NCBI GenBank assembly: GCA_015501075.1
Contig: JADNYJ010000099.1
Span: 81,459 to 145,458 of the forward strand
Origin: Gymnopilus junonius
Lineage: Eukaryota > Basidiomycota > Agaricomycetes > Agaricales > Galerinaceae
Direction of reading: 5' to 3'
DNA: 64,000 nt
Position numbers and translations under genes: made by a program. Positions 47,190 through 58,179 of the stretch are shown here, one piece after another. A model generated the notes under the pieces. The model worked only from the letters and a program-made list of their open reading frames with translations. It did no database searches and was not told the origin of the DNA. Every line of letters begins with the position of its first letter. Positions within the stretch are counted from its first letter, which is position 1.

Positions 47190-48384
47190 TTGAAGACTAA
47201 AATTCCTCGAAGTACTTGAGGACGGCAAGGAGAAAGTCACTAAATTCGATCAAGCATTGGTATCACGACTTTGTCCTGAAAGCCCTCTTTACATTGGCCA
47301 TGTCTCGTATTGGCGATCAACAGCATTGAACACCATCACTCTGGTCGAGGATTGTAATTCTGAATCCACAGAGTTTCATATCCAAATCACAAGTTTGGCT
47401 TAAAAAGCTTTCACTTGCCCTCTTGAACTTATCCTTGAAGAGGGCGATGAGGTGCATTGGAATGGGGGCAGCGATGGGCTGCAGGAAATCATACGTCCAT
47501 TCAGATCTTGTGTCAGTACTGGAAAATCCGCGAATTTTGAGGTCTCGCAAGAAAACTTTTAGGTCTTCCACTACTCAGGGCGTGATCGTCATTTCAATAT
47601 TTCGAATCATTCTACATCCGTATTAGGTTCCTCGCCTGACGCCTTGGAGGACCGGATCGTCTATTATTCGGTCTGTGGATGGCCTTCCTACAGATGCCAA
47701 CACTTAGTCGACTTCATTGGACAGGGCAGTCAGTCCAAGGACATTCTTCTAATTTACTATAATCCTTGGAATAACCTCAGGGACGTTGCTTTCAATTGCC
47801 TGTTCAGTTTGGAGAAGGTTCTGAAAATGCTGTCCCGCTTCCCCATCCCAGAAATTCTTTCGTTGACGTCCGTTTTTCCACAGCCAACTGGTCCTACGGG
47901 TCATCACGTCCTATGTACTCGTTTGCATACATTGAACATTTCAACTGCCATTGACACAGAGCCGCTGTTTGCTCGCATAACGCTACCGGTTTCGCGTAGC
48001 CTCACCATTCGAATGGATATCCGCCAAGGCTCTTTCAGTGGTATAATTGAGCTAAAGCCACTTTTTCGAGGTCTGAAGTCCAATTGACAAAATTCGTTAT
48101 AACAGATCAGTGCTGTCCGGCAATTGATTGGCTTGCCTTTGTTCAACAATCTCCGCATCTTGCGGCTTACAACAAACATCATTAATGACCCCTTGCGTTC
48201 TTTGGCGCTCAATAACAGCCAGGGCCCTTTTCCCTTCTCAAAGACGCCGCACCTGCCGAGGTGCAATACGACTGATGGCACGTTGACGAAACTAGTTCGG
48301 TCTCGATGGGCTTCGGAGCGAGAAAGAGAATCAAGGCTCACGAAATTCAGACACTCGTACGGTTATATGGACGAATGGGCTTGA
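47190..48384 (+). pseudogene. Diverged B-type F-box gene B6, pseudogene
   Basis: Translated pieces align in order with B1-B5. FLEVLEDG and SRLCPESPLYIGHVSYWRS match the F-box region, LEDRIVYYSVCGWPSYRCQHLVDF matches the CKTLKYVDW region, and TTDGTLTKLVRSRWASE matches the C-terminal TDGVLSSMIASRFS region. TAA interrupts at the position of LWLERA (47401-47403) and further stops and frame changes follow, for instance TAG near 47561. It faces A6 tail to tail, as in the main array but with the whole pair inverted. Confidence 0.7.
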
Positions 48385-48476
48385 TGTCGAGCACCGATGA
48401 AAGGCCCTCGGATAAATTATACTTGATTGCATGTTATTAGCATACGTGCGCGAACCATAATGCATTAATACACGTT

Positions 48477-49514
48477 CTATGACTTGGTTACATACGTCAA
48501 GTTTTTAAATTTTAAATCCTTCACTGCATCGTGAATACCAAGCCAGCAACTGGAAAAGCATTCAATGGTCACTGAACGCGATCGACTGTCTTTCCAGAGG
48601 TACTCATCAAGGTCACTCAACCCGTTCCCATCTAGCGATAAATAAAGGGATTGCAGCATGGGCAGCTCTGCGTAATGAAAAAGCTGTGTCAACGAACAAT
48701 CCGACTCAATGGTCAAGGAAACAAGGGACCGAAGGAGAATGATCCGAGTCCAATTGTCTGAATTTGCCAGTATCGGGTTAAGGAGACTGCTGTAAGGCAA
48801 TTTCTTGTAGTAGACGATCTTCTTGAGTGTACAGCTTTGAATGTTGGGTGAGTATTCGAGTACTCTCATCACGTCCGCAAGACAAATTATGCAGTTTGTC
48901 AGGCTCAATACAGTGAGCATTGGGGAAAGTATTCCTTGCAAACCCAGGTCAAAGTAAACAAAGTCGCCTTCAAAGTAAAATTCATATGGGAGTTGAAAAC
49001 CGAAAAATGATAGGTTGATAACTTCTTTTCCTGGGAAGTGATATCTTTCTGAACTTGGGCCCCATATCTCGGTGGGGACGCGAATGGACAGCTTGGTGCA
49101 AAGGGCAAGTTGACAGGATAGCGGTTGGACCTTAGTCGGAGTTTGTGAAAGATCCCGGAACACTTGCTGGATAATTTTATGGGCTTTGTGTTCGTTCTTG
49201 CGGTCACTGCAGGCAGGCCAATCGATACGGATCCAGTTGGGCATATTTGGGAAATGGTTGAACCTGGCAATCATCCATGGTATGACCTTGGAATGCCTTA
49301 TATTCTGAAAATCCTCGATTTGCAATTTTGAACCGAGAGAGATGGTCAATTCATGAGATATAGTGGCGGGTCGAGTGGGCGTAGTGACTGCAGATACTTT
49401 TGGCGCTGCTGTTCTCGCCAGTTTCGTGCGTTCTCGAAGTGGGTGGGGGTCAAGGGTTGGAAAAGTAAACCTTGCTTCATGACGATAACTCAAGATTATA
49501 GGGGTTTGCGTCAA
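48477..49514 (-). CDS. Diverged A-type LRR-like protein A6, 345 aa
   Basis: A single open frame. It lacks the QPPIG repeats and starts with a short Pro/Thr-rich region. From residue about 60 it follows the A family: TISLGSKLQIEDF resembles NITIGGSSGFLSW, WIRIDWPACSD resembles LSVDWRDC, then CTKLSIRVPTE, LTVLSLTNCIICLADVMRVL and LQSLYLSLD. The frame is intact, although partner B6 is dead. A short N-terminal exon further upstream cannot be excluded. Function unknown. Confidence 0.65.
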   Translation of the reverse strand: MTQTPIILSYRHEARFTFPTLDPHPLRERTKLARTAAPKVSAVTTPTRPATISHELTISLGSKLQIEDFQNIRHSKVIPWMIARFNHFPNMPNWIRIDWPACSDRKNEHKAHKIIQQVFRDLSQTPTKVQPLSCQLALCTKLSIRVPTEIWGPSSERYHFPGKEVINLSFFGFQLPYEFYFEGDFVYFDLGLQGILSPMLTVLSLTNCIICLADVMRVLEYSPNIQSCTLKKIVYYKKLPYSSLLNPILANSDNWTRIILLRSLVSLTIESDCSLTQLFHYAELPMLQSLYLSLDGNGLSDLDEYLWKDSRSRSVTIECFSSCWLGIHDAVKDLKFKNLTYVTKS

Positions 49515-49785
49515 GACAGCAAAAGAGTGAAAAGCGGAGGAGGCGAGTGGCGAGGGAAGCTACTTTATATGTCTTGTGGAATTTGGAGACAATGAAAGGT
49601 GTTGACTTCAAAGGGCAAACCAAAATTAGTAAAAATGATTAATTGTTGTCAGGTTGACTTTTGTTTTCCGTTATGAACTCCGCGGCTAGCGGCTAGTACC
49701 AGAGCCTTCATTTGACGTTACACGCCGCCTACTCCGAGTCGTTCCTTGCATGACTCATCGAACAACTAGATTTTCCTTGTAAATT

Positions 49786-50019
49786 ATGCAACTTGACTGC
49801 GAGCCTTCGGATTTCCGTGTCCCAGTCGGGCCCATAAGGATACCAGACGAGATCGTGTCTCTGCACTATCTATTATCTTATGATCGTGGCTTGGAGGATT
49901 TCCTCCTCCAAAATTTGACCAAGATGACAAAATACGCTTGGTCCATCCGAACCATCTACCAGTATAAATGGCACGCACTTCAAACCACCACGCAGAAATT
50001 TGACGAAATCATGGACTGA
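49786..50019 (+). CDS. Short ORF, possible F-box fragment
   Basis: A 77-codon ORF with PIRIPDEIVSLHYLLSYD near the start, which is vaguely F-box-like. There is no continuation downstream. It may be a relic. Confidence 0.2.
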   Translation: MQLDCEPSDFRVPVGPIRIPDEIVSLHYLLSYDRGLEDFLLQNLTKMTKYAWSIRTIYQYKWHALQTTTQKFDEIMD

Positions 50020-50592
50020 TGCAAAAGTAAAAACTCGAAGGATACAAAACGGACTCAGGAAAAGGATGGTAATAGCAGAGAAAAAAATCTCGTAGCTTTC
50101 GATAATACTTTACTGGCTCTTCCATGACACGTGCTGCACGCTTCCTTGCCGATATCTCAAGCAGTTCTTTGATAACAGTGCGAGCGCCTTTCGAGCAGGC
50201 GTATAACTTTATTCCAAGCGACTTTACGGATTATGGAAGAGACATAAATCCGAAGAAAGAGATGCTGGAGTAGATAAGCTCTTCGAGAGGGTTAACGCCG
50301 ATCCTCCTCTGGACTAGAAATTGGTATGCGATGAATCGATTTTGACTTCTCGCTATTCTCATTCGAGATTTCGATGAGCATTCTGCAAACCCCAGAGACG
50401 TATATTCATATTCTTCACTGTCAGGGATTTCTTAAAATTTCGTAGATGGTAGCCTGTATGAACGTGTAAAAATAGACAATCATAGGGGCATTTCCCTTAT
50501 CATCAAAACAATTCTCACCCCTCTTTGTTGCGGAACTCCATGGCTGCGTCACATGTGTGGCTGCAACCTTTTATACCCTTTCACCTCCAACG

Positions 50593-52672
50593 ATGCTCAG
50601 ATCGCGTCTTGCGTCTGTCTCTCGTGTTTCCCCAACAAAGGCCCGGTATGTCTTCCTTTACCTCCGTGTTTTGGCTGTCGTTTTCATCTCGCACTTGATA
50701 CTACATAGATCATTGCCATTCGGCTCATATCATCCAAGAACGCTCAGCATGCAGGCTACTAGGGAGGAGTTCCACGCATTTGGTGAAAAGCACATCACGA
50801 AAGGTGTCGGCCGTATCACAAAAGGCATCATCACGAAAGGAGAAGGCTCCTATGTCACCTACGACGACGACAGGAAACTCTTAGATTTTACTTCTGGCAT
50901 TGGGGTGACCAGCCTTGGTGAGTTTCTGTTCTGTTACTTTCTTCATCGTTGTTTGCTGTCGTGAGCCTTGAGCTCAGTTCAAAGTGCTACCTGAGGTACT
51001 CGGCTTGCGTTGTGGATCTTGGATGCTTCGGGAGCCTCTCTTGTCCACCTGCCACGGTATCACGCAATGAGGACGGTCTGAATAGTATCTTTGTTTTGAT
51101 GCTAATTCCGCTCATGACGCCACTCGGTCTTCTTTTTGTCCTCCAAGTCGTGTACTATGTCATATACTGACAGGGAATTCTAATTCATAGGACATGTTCA
51201 TCCCAAAGTCAGCAAGGCCGCTGCAGATCAATGCATGCAGATCGTACACGCGCAGGTGAGTCCCCTTAACCCCTTTTACTCAAAGTTAGTTCTGACTCAA
51301 TCATGTTTTGTCCTGCAGTGCAGTATCGCTATGAATGAGCCATACGTCCGGCTCATTGAGCGACTCCTGACAGTGATGCCTCACCCTACTCTGGACTCGT
51401 TCTTCTTTTGGAATTCCGGTTCAGAAGCTGTTGAAGCTGCTATCAAGATGGCAAGGTGGTTTACCGGACGCCAGAATATCATCTGCATGCAGGGTCGGTC
51501 ACGCGCACGACTTTCTTTCTGCTTCTAACAATCCGCTTTCACAGGTGCTTACCATGGACGTACCTTCGGGGCAATGGCAGTGACGAAGAGCAAGACGTTT
51601 ACTCGAAAGGAGTTCACCCCCTTATGGCAAGATCCATCTATCCTTTTTCGCCATAGGACGCCTCTAACCTGTTTGCCCCTCAGCCTGGTGTTTTCTCTAT
51701 TCCATACCCTTACTGGCGCCAGTTCAATCTACCTACTGATACTCCGGGTGATGTCCTTGCCCAAGAAGCCCTTTATCAGCTCGATCTGGTTCTAGCACAA
51801 CAAACAGCACCATCTGACACTGCTGCCATCATCGTGGAGCCTGTGCTAGGCGAAGGAGGTTATGTTGCTGCTCACCCTAAATTCTTGCAAGGCTTGAGGA
51901 AGGTTTGCGACAAACATGGAATAATGCTCATCATCGACGAGGTCCAATGCGGCTATGGAAGGACGGGTGACTGGTTCGCTATTCAAGAGAGTGGCGTGGC
52001 ACCTGATATTTTGGTCATTGCCAAGGTATTTCTTTCCTAGCCATCGTCCTGGAACACTTATTCATTTTTGCGATATTTAGGGTCTCGGAAATGGTTTCCC
52101 CATAAGTGGTGTTGTCAGTCGCAAAGAACTGACAGATAAATTGGATCCCGGATCTATGGTTCGTTTCTCATCTCTGCTTTGACCAATAGTATCTGACAGA
52201 TTTATCCAGGGAGGAACTTACGCCGGAAACGCTGTGGCTTGCGCGGCTGCCGTTGCTGTTAACGATGCCATCAAGGAAGAAAATGTCTTGGAGAACGTCA
52301 ACCGCAGGTACACATCCCTCCTTTTATTCGCCTTATAGCGCATTAGCTGACCAAATGTCATGTAACAGGTCAGAGCAGCTCTTCACTGCTCTCAACGCTC
52401 TTAAAGCCGATCCTGACGTCAAGAACTGCATCCTCGACGTCCGTGGCCGAGGTCTCATGGTCGGTGTCGAATTCGGCAAAGGTGATGGGTACCCCGCAAA
52501 CTTGTCCTCCCTCGTCGCGAAGAAATGCATCGAGAAGGGTCTTCTTATCCTGACGACCAGCATCTATGAGGTTGTTCGCTTCATCCCTCCTTTGAATATC
52601 AGTGAAGAGGATATGAAGAAGGGCATTGATATCTTCGTAGAGAGCGTCAAGGAGGTGGCTAAGTCATCATAA
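50593..52672 (+). CDS. Class-III aminotransferase, 4-aminobutyrate aminotransferase type
   Basis: Nine exons: 50593-50645, 50709-50917, 51191-51255, 51319-51493, 51545-51626, 51684-52025, 52081-52158, 52210-52307, 52369-52672, giving about 468 aa. The N-terminus (MLRSRLASVSRVSPTKAR) looks like a mitochondrial presequence. Family motifs in order: LLDFTSGIGVTSLGHVHPKV, FWNSGSEAVEAAIKMAR, GAYHGRTFGAMAV, AAIIVEPVLGEGGY, LIIDEVQCGYGRTG and IAKGLGNGFPISG, where Lys binds pyridoxal phosphate. The likely reaction is transamination of GABA or a related omega-amino acid with 2-oxoglutarate; the exact substrate is not fixed by sequence. Exon 5 has lost one T at 51598-51600, and the intron after it has a GC donor (GCAAGA). 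Intron 2 is long (273 nt). Confidence 0.88.
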
Positions 52673-53172
52673 TTGAAGCGGAGACCTTAAAGTCGTCAAC
52701 AGCGCCAGCGCAATATCAATGCGGCCTTGACGACAAATGTAAAATTTCCTGTGTATTTTACCCATTGTATGTCAAACTATGCGACGTACGAATGCTCAAA
52801 CGATGTTCTGGATCCTTTCTCGTCACTGCGACTACTGTCGGAATTTAGCAAGCGCTTTGTCTAATAGTCTAGACCGGTGTAAAGTCCATTCTTCGCATAC
52901 GGCCTTCGCGACGTTAATAATCATGATATTCATAAGCAGAAATGAAATGAAAGTGTAATTAGCGTCAAGGTCTGTCATACTTCGTTAACAAAAAACCCTG
53001 GTATGGCCCAACAAACTGCAACTCTGAGGACCTGCCTGGAATCATGGATCGGTTGAAACAATGTCCCTTAGTTCAAGATATGATGAGGCAAGGAAACGTG
53101 GTCTTCGCATGTCCTGTTAAGTGCTTGAGTCAATTTATTGTTGTGACGGTACATCTAACAAGAAAGGCTCAT

Positions 53173-54604
53173 TTACATTTCGTGGAGCCGGAAGCCATCT
53201 TCGATCCAATATAGGAGCTTTTCCTGCGGCTCCAAAGTCTCCTTCCATCCAATATGCTCATGAGAGTCCGAAAAGGATACCCAGGCCATCAACTTCTTGA
53301 CACCCTGCGACAACGACGCCATGCGATAAAAATCGAGCTTTAAAAGTCGACCTGAATGGTGATAACCCAAGTCAACATTCTGCACCTTCTTGATAGTCTT
53401 CATCTGTAGCAATGCGGTGCCGTAGGAATGGAGCATTTTCGAATCAGAGACGGTCAATACTTCCAGAGGGCATTGAGATCGGAGCAGGAAGGCTTCGAGG
53501 TTGATGATGCTAGTGTCGAAGGGAGATGGAGTGGATTTGCAGATAGTCAGCTTTTTTAGGGAAGGAAGGTTTAGAAAGCGCAATAATATCACTGGACCGA
53601 CAGAATCAGTCAGGCAGAGGGAGGTTAGATGAGGAAGCGTTATAGTAGGATTGACAAGTAAGTCGGAGAGCTGTACCGGAGATGGAATTGGCCAACCCAT
53701 CTTGGCGAGAGTGATAGCCTCAGCTGCGGTGCATTTGGATAGACACAGAAGACTATTTTCAAAAGACAATCGGGAACTAATTATGACCTCCTCCATTTTC
53801 TGTAGTGGTAGAGTTTCGAGTAATAAATTGAAATGGTTGTAAATTTGCACAAATTGCAGTTTGAGACGTCGCAAAGAGGGTAAAGAGTGCATCCACGTGC
53901 ATATCGCGTCGAGTTGAAGATGACAACTAGATACATTGGAGGTAAACATGAGCTCCAGATCTTCAAGGAACGACGCTGCAGGACCAGTGTCGTCGTTCCG
54001 CGCCAGTATGTCGAAAGTGAGGTCAAGGCATTGTCTATCCAAGCACATATTCAACGAGCGACACCAGCGAATATTTTCCCAAATAATAGGGACCGTCTCT
54101 TTCATGTGCTTTAGTTCGTGGGGGTCGTAGATCGTCGTGATGCGTGGTACTGCGAATTGAAGGTCTAGTCCAATTCGTTTACGACTTTGCCTGGGTTCTA
54201 GTATTTTGGAAGCATGGGCCATCCATATCCGCACTACCTCTGGTGTCGTGCTTCGTGTCGCTTCCGGGCTTGCGGAGACTGCCAACCACAATTCTGGGAT
54301 AGATAGAGCGACATCGCGCCACCAGGTGCAAACATGTGTTAATGAGACGGGTTCTCTGTTAGGTGATGGGGAGAGAATGTATTTGTGAAAGGTCGATTGG
54401 AAGGGAAACGGTGGCGAGGCAAGTTTCACTGTGTAAACGAAGATGGTGCGTAATATTTCGCCAGGCAGGCTTTGGGCGACACTCTAAAAGGAGCAGAAAG
54501 AATATTGTTCCACCAATTATCGTCTTTTGTGGCCAAACAGTAAGGTTAAGTAGGAAGCCCACCTCCTGATCAGAATCCATCCAGAGCTGAGTGCCATATA
54601 ACAT
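53173..54604 (-). CDS. F-box protein, separate subfamily, 450 aa
   Basis: Exons 54563-54604 and 53173-54483, joined in phase 0. The first gives MLYGTQLWMDSDQE. The second starts with the F-box, SLPGEILRTIFVYTV, and continues REPVSLTHVCTWWRDVAL, the typical basidiomycete form. Leu-rich segments follow to the end (LTSLCLTDSVG, LPSLKKLTICKS, LEVLTVSDS). It is related in plan to the B genes but has a different exon layout and is not paired with an A gene. Intact. It is divergent from the adenosine-deaminase-like gene, with 370 bp between the starts. Confidence 0.78.
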
Positions 54605-54974
54605 TGAGAGTTAATCCAGATTCCTTGTAGATTCCAGAGGGTATTCAGAGTTGCTAAATGGAAAATCGAATACAGATAAAAGGAAGAATATATCAAGGTA
54701 TCGTGCGGCGCGTTGAGGAGAAGGTCGTCGCTTGGTCTGACCAACGTCAGACTAGAAGCAGTGGCTGCTGACATCTTCTTGATCTTCTCAGTTGTTTTCT
54801 GTTTACTCGACGGCTTCTTCCACTGTGACATCCATGATCGCCGGTTTTTTGTCATTGAAGGGGGTGAAATACACGTAGGCAAGTCGTCCTAACGCTTTCA
54901 ATTGTGCTTTTGAAATATTGACTAATGACGAACCTTAGTAGCTCATTTAGCGTGATATTCAACCTCATTTGGTC

Positions 54975-56198
54975 ATGACAAAGGCGATTGCTGGTCCAGC
55001 AGCTGCTGCCTTGGGCACGCTGAGCTCTGAACAAATCCATTTTTTGCAATCTATACCCAAAGCAGAACTACACGCTCATTTGAATGGATCTATACCCATA
55101 TCCGTTCTGCAGGAATTGGCTTCAGAGTACCTTGCCTCACGAGCGACAGGGTCAACTTCGCAATCGACCTCATCTTCCATCTCAGACGAATCTGTGATAG
55201 CGGGCATAGAAAAGCTAAAGCATGGGCCTGTTCTGGGGGAGATCATGCATTTTTTCTCTTTATTTCCTGCTATCTACGCCTTGACCTCTACTCCGGAAGC
55301 TCTGAAGCGAGCGACAAGGGCTGTGCTGAGCACCTTCCTGGACGGAGAGCTGCCCGAGTGCAATCACCTCGAATTACGCACAACGCCCCGTCAAACACCC
55401 GCCATGGATAGGGAGCAGTATCTTCTCGCTGTCCTTTCTGAGGTCGAGCGTTATGATGCTGATAAAGTTGGGTTAATCGTCAGCTTAGATCGGAGAATGG
55501 GGGTGGAGGTTCTCAAAGACTGCTTGCGAATTGCTGGCAAGCTGAAAGCGGAAGGCCGTCGAGTTATTGGTTTGGATCTCTGTGGCGATCCTACTGCTGG
55601 TGAAGTGGAGACGTTTGCACCTTACTTCGCAGAAGCCAAGAAGGCGGGTCTCGGTCTTACGGTGCATATCGCAGAGGTGAAAATTGGCTCAAAAGTTTGA
55701 GTTGGAAAACTCACCATACGCGCAGACCATCAAAAACTCGCCAGAAGAGACAATGAAGTTATTATCCTATAATCCTGACCGACTAGGTCATGCCACCTTC
55801 CTGGACGAAGAGGCGATAGAAGTTGTGCTGGATAAGAAAATGTGCATTGAGATTTGTCTGACGTCCAATCTTTTGTGAGTCAATTCGATCCTGGGTATTG
55901 ATTTCAGCTTTCTAATTTTCATAGATGTAAGACGGTGTCGACATTAGAATCTCATCATATTCGCCAGTACCTCAAGGCTGACCACCCAGTCTCTATCTGC
56001 GTCTGTCCCTCTTTTTCTGCGAGTGAAAAGGGCTAGAGTTGACTTCATTCTTTACAGACCGACGACATTCTCCCCTTCCGTACCTCACTTCTCGCCGAAT
56101 ATGCTTTGCTTTTGGCCAAACCACCTTACGGGCTCGGATTAACCGAGGATCAGGTTAGGAAAATAGGGGAAATGAGTTTGAACGCTCGCTTCAAATAA
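54975..56198 (+). CDS. Adenosine deaminase-like protein (ADAL / N6-methyl-AMP deaminase type)
   Basis: Four exons (54975-55676, 55726-55874, 55925-56000, 56058-56198) give 355 aa with all phases closing. The metal site is complete: HAHLNGSIP near the N-terminus supplies two His, TVHIAE the third. DRLGHATFL carries the His near the active site, EICLTSN follows, and CTDDILPF gives the Asp pair. These are the landmarks of the adenosine/AMP deaminase superfamily, and the length and N-terminus fit the ADAL branch, which removes N6-methyl groups from AMP derivatives. The choice of ADAL over true adenosine deaminase is by overall pattern. Cytosolic; no targeting signal. No lesions. Confidence 0.9.
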
Positions 56199-56268
56199 AT
56201 AGCGTATAATTTACTAGATCTCTGCTCATTCAACCATTTACCGTCCACATCCGACAGATCCATCCTGC

Positions 56269-56577
56269 CTATTTGAGGCCAACCCCGCTGAGAAGGAGCA
56301 AAAAGTTGGCTTGCACAAGAGCAGTTATGACTGCCCAGATGACTTCGAGCTCGAAGAGCTCTGCAGAGGCGGGGCGCAAAGTATAGGATAAAACAGGTGG
56401 TCGCGAAAAGGCTGGATACCGCAATATAGTCGATTGTCCCAACGGTGCTTTAAATGGATCCTCCGCGAAAATCCTAGGAGAAAGGACCTTTGCGAATCTT
56501 GACGCAGCATTGCTTGAGAACGAGTATGGACGAGAGACGGCAGTCCAGGAACGCGTTGCATGTTCAATACAAGACAT
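56269..56577 (-). CDS. Small hypothetical protein with one C-terminal membrane segment
   Basis: A 102-codon ORF. The N-terminus is rich in Ser, Arg and Ala with few acids, which would suit mitochondrial import. A Pro-rich stretch (FAEDPFKAPLGQSTILRYP) is followed by a hydrophobic helix (VIWAVITALVQANFLLLL) near the end. It could be a small inner-membrane protein. I know no matching family and a second frame is also open, so confidence is low. Confidence 0.35.
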   Translation of the reverse strand: MSCIEHATRSWTAVSRPYSFSSNAASRFAKVLSPRIFAEDPFKAPLGQSTILRYPAFSRPPVLSYTLRPASAELFELEVIWAVITALVQANFLLLLSGVGLK

Positions 56578-56807
56578 GGGCTAGTTCGTTGCTGCGCAAG
56601 GGTGGTAAATCTGAGGACAAGAATCGAGTGGTTTGAGGCAACGGCCAAGCGGGTGCTGAGCTCCAAAGTTACGGTATAGAATATAGACATAGGCCTCTCA
56701 AATTTCGAAGTCCAAGTTCGTTCGATACTGACGATGCTGGCCGGGAATTTGGAAAGGAAAGGTGTACATCGTAGTGACCTGAAAAACCTGTGACAGTGAC
56801 CGTGACG

Positions 56808-57923
56808 TCAAAGTTCAATGGTCTCTTTATGCTTGAATTTACGACCAGCTCGTTCAGCAGCACGGAAGCGGAATTGATTTCCATACAGCTCGAACTGGAT
56901 GTGAGGATCGTCCAGGACCGTCTTGCGCAGGTGAGGAGATACCTCTTTGTCGGGATCTACTGGAGAAGGCAGAGGTAGAGGCACGTTTGCGGAGTGGGTT
57001 GCGGGAAGGGTGGAATACAGCGGAACTGCAAATGTGAATATAGAGTTTTGTTTAGGGAGGACTGAAAGACGTGTCTCGGTACGTGAAATTCACGACAGAA
57101 AGTTAGGATACGCACGCTTTACTTTGTTTTGCTTCGTTACGACCTTGAAAGCATTTTCCGTTTCGTGAATGACGATTCCTGATAACCCCACAAGGCAAGG
57201 GTTTTTGGCTTGGGTTACTGAGTATACGAAAGCCCATGAGTTGGGGCGGAAAGGACATAAAAAATCTATGAACCTGTCATGATTGAACCATGATAGTCGG
57301 CTTTGAGAAGCTTTGGATGCATTCCAGAGGAATTGGGCATAGCTTTTGCAACAACATTAGGTGCGGCGTCCGAGCAGGCTCCTGTTGAAGTCCAAGCAAC
57401 TCAGACATATAGCCCATCCATAGATGATGTAGAGGCAGGAAGAGGTCAAATCTACCAAGAAAGAAGACGCCATATGTCAGGAGTCTGTGTGTAATCCTGA
57501 TCTGAGAGAAATCACCTACTTCGCCTGGCTTTCATCAAACTTCCAAACGCCTTTCTCCTTGGCTTCTCTCTTTCCGATGATACCCAGTTTCTTCCTCTCC
57601 TTTTCCTTCTTCCTGATCGTACGTTTCTGTTCAAGCTCCTTCTTCGCCCGGCTGTCGCGGGTAGGGTTCTCCAGCAACATCAGTCGACCTTTGACACGTG
57701 TATTGTACATCCCTTGGGGATCTGAAGTCTGAGAGAGGTTTGAGGTGACATATTTGGGCGTAAAGGGCTCTGAAGACGTGAACTGAAGGCGTTCTCCCTA
57801 GAAGAAAGTCAAGTCATCAGCTGTTTGAACGAAGGTAATGATGAGAGGAATATCTCACCTTTCGAAAGGTAGTGGTGCGTACGGGTCAAGTTCCTTGACT
57901 GCTTTGGAAGTACCTGCATCCAT
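56808..57923 (-). CDS. pop4: Ribonuclease P/MRP subunit Pop4 (p29), two single-base lesions
   Basis: Pop4 is an RNA-binding subunit of RNase P and MRP, needed for tRNA 5' processing and rRNA maturation in the nucleus. Exons: 57859-57923, 57520-57797, 57274-57451, 57116-57217, 56808-57061. Recognisable parts: DPYAPLPFE, then ERLQFTSSEPFTPKYV, MYNTRVKGRLMLLENPTR with a basic Lys/Arg/Glu helix, FDLFLPLHHLWMGYMSEL, HPKLLKADYHGSIMTV, KNPCLVGLSGIVIHETENAF (Sm-like fold) and SIFTFAVPLYSTLP. All five exon phases close to a 292-residue protein only if one base is added at the start of exon 2 (57796-57798) and one near 57379. It is divergent from the AlkB-type gene (256 bp). Confidence 0.9.
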
Positions 57924-58179
57924 TCTTTTCGTACACAGGATGATTTTGGAATATGAGGTAAAAGATTTGTCGTAGGTCGCAAAGAAATCAGGTCCGTGAC
58001 ATCAGATTCCGCAGGCGGTTGTTTGGTTCGAAGCCTTTCAGCCGATAGGCCAAGCAAAACTTAATTAAACTAAATTAAATTAAATCAGAACTTAGCTTGA
58101 CTCACTAACAGTCGTTGACCTGTCGCTCACGGTAATCAATACCTTGCTCAGTATCCTGAGGTCTATTATCTCTGTCCGG
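57924..58179. promoter_or_regulatory. Bidirectional promoter region between pop4 and the AlkB-type gene
   Basis: Start codons of the two divergent genes are 256 bp apart. The interval holds an A/T-rich tract at about 58061-58086 of TAAAT/TAATT units, a likely nucleosome-poor promoter centre. Function inferred from position. Confidence 0.45.

Noticed and set aside
57451..57520. In-frame TAG after the GVWKFDESQAK segment of Pop4
   Set aside because: The TAG is inside the intron; donor GTAGGT after GCGAA joins in phase to ATTTGAC and keeps the conserved KFDLFLP.
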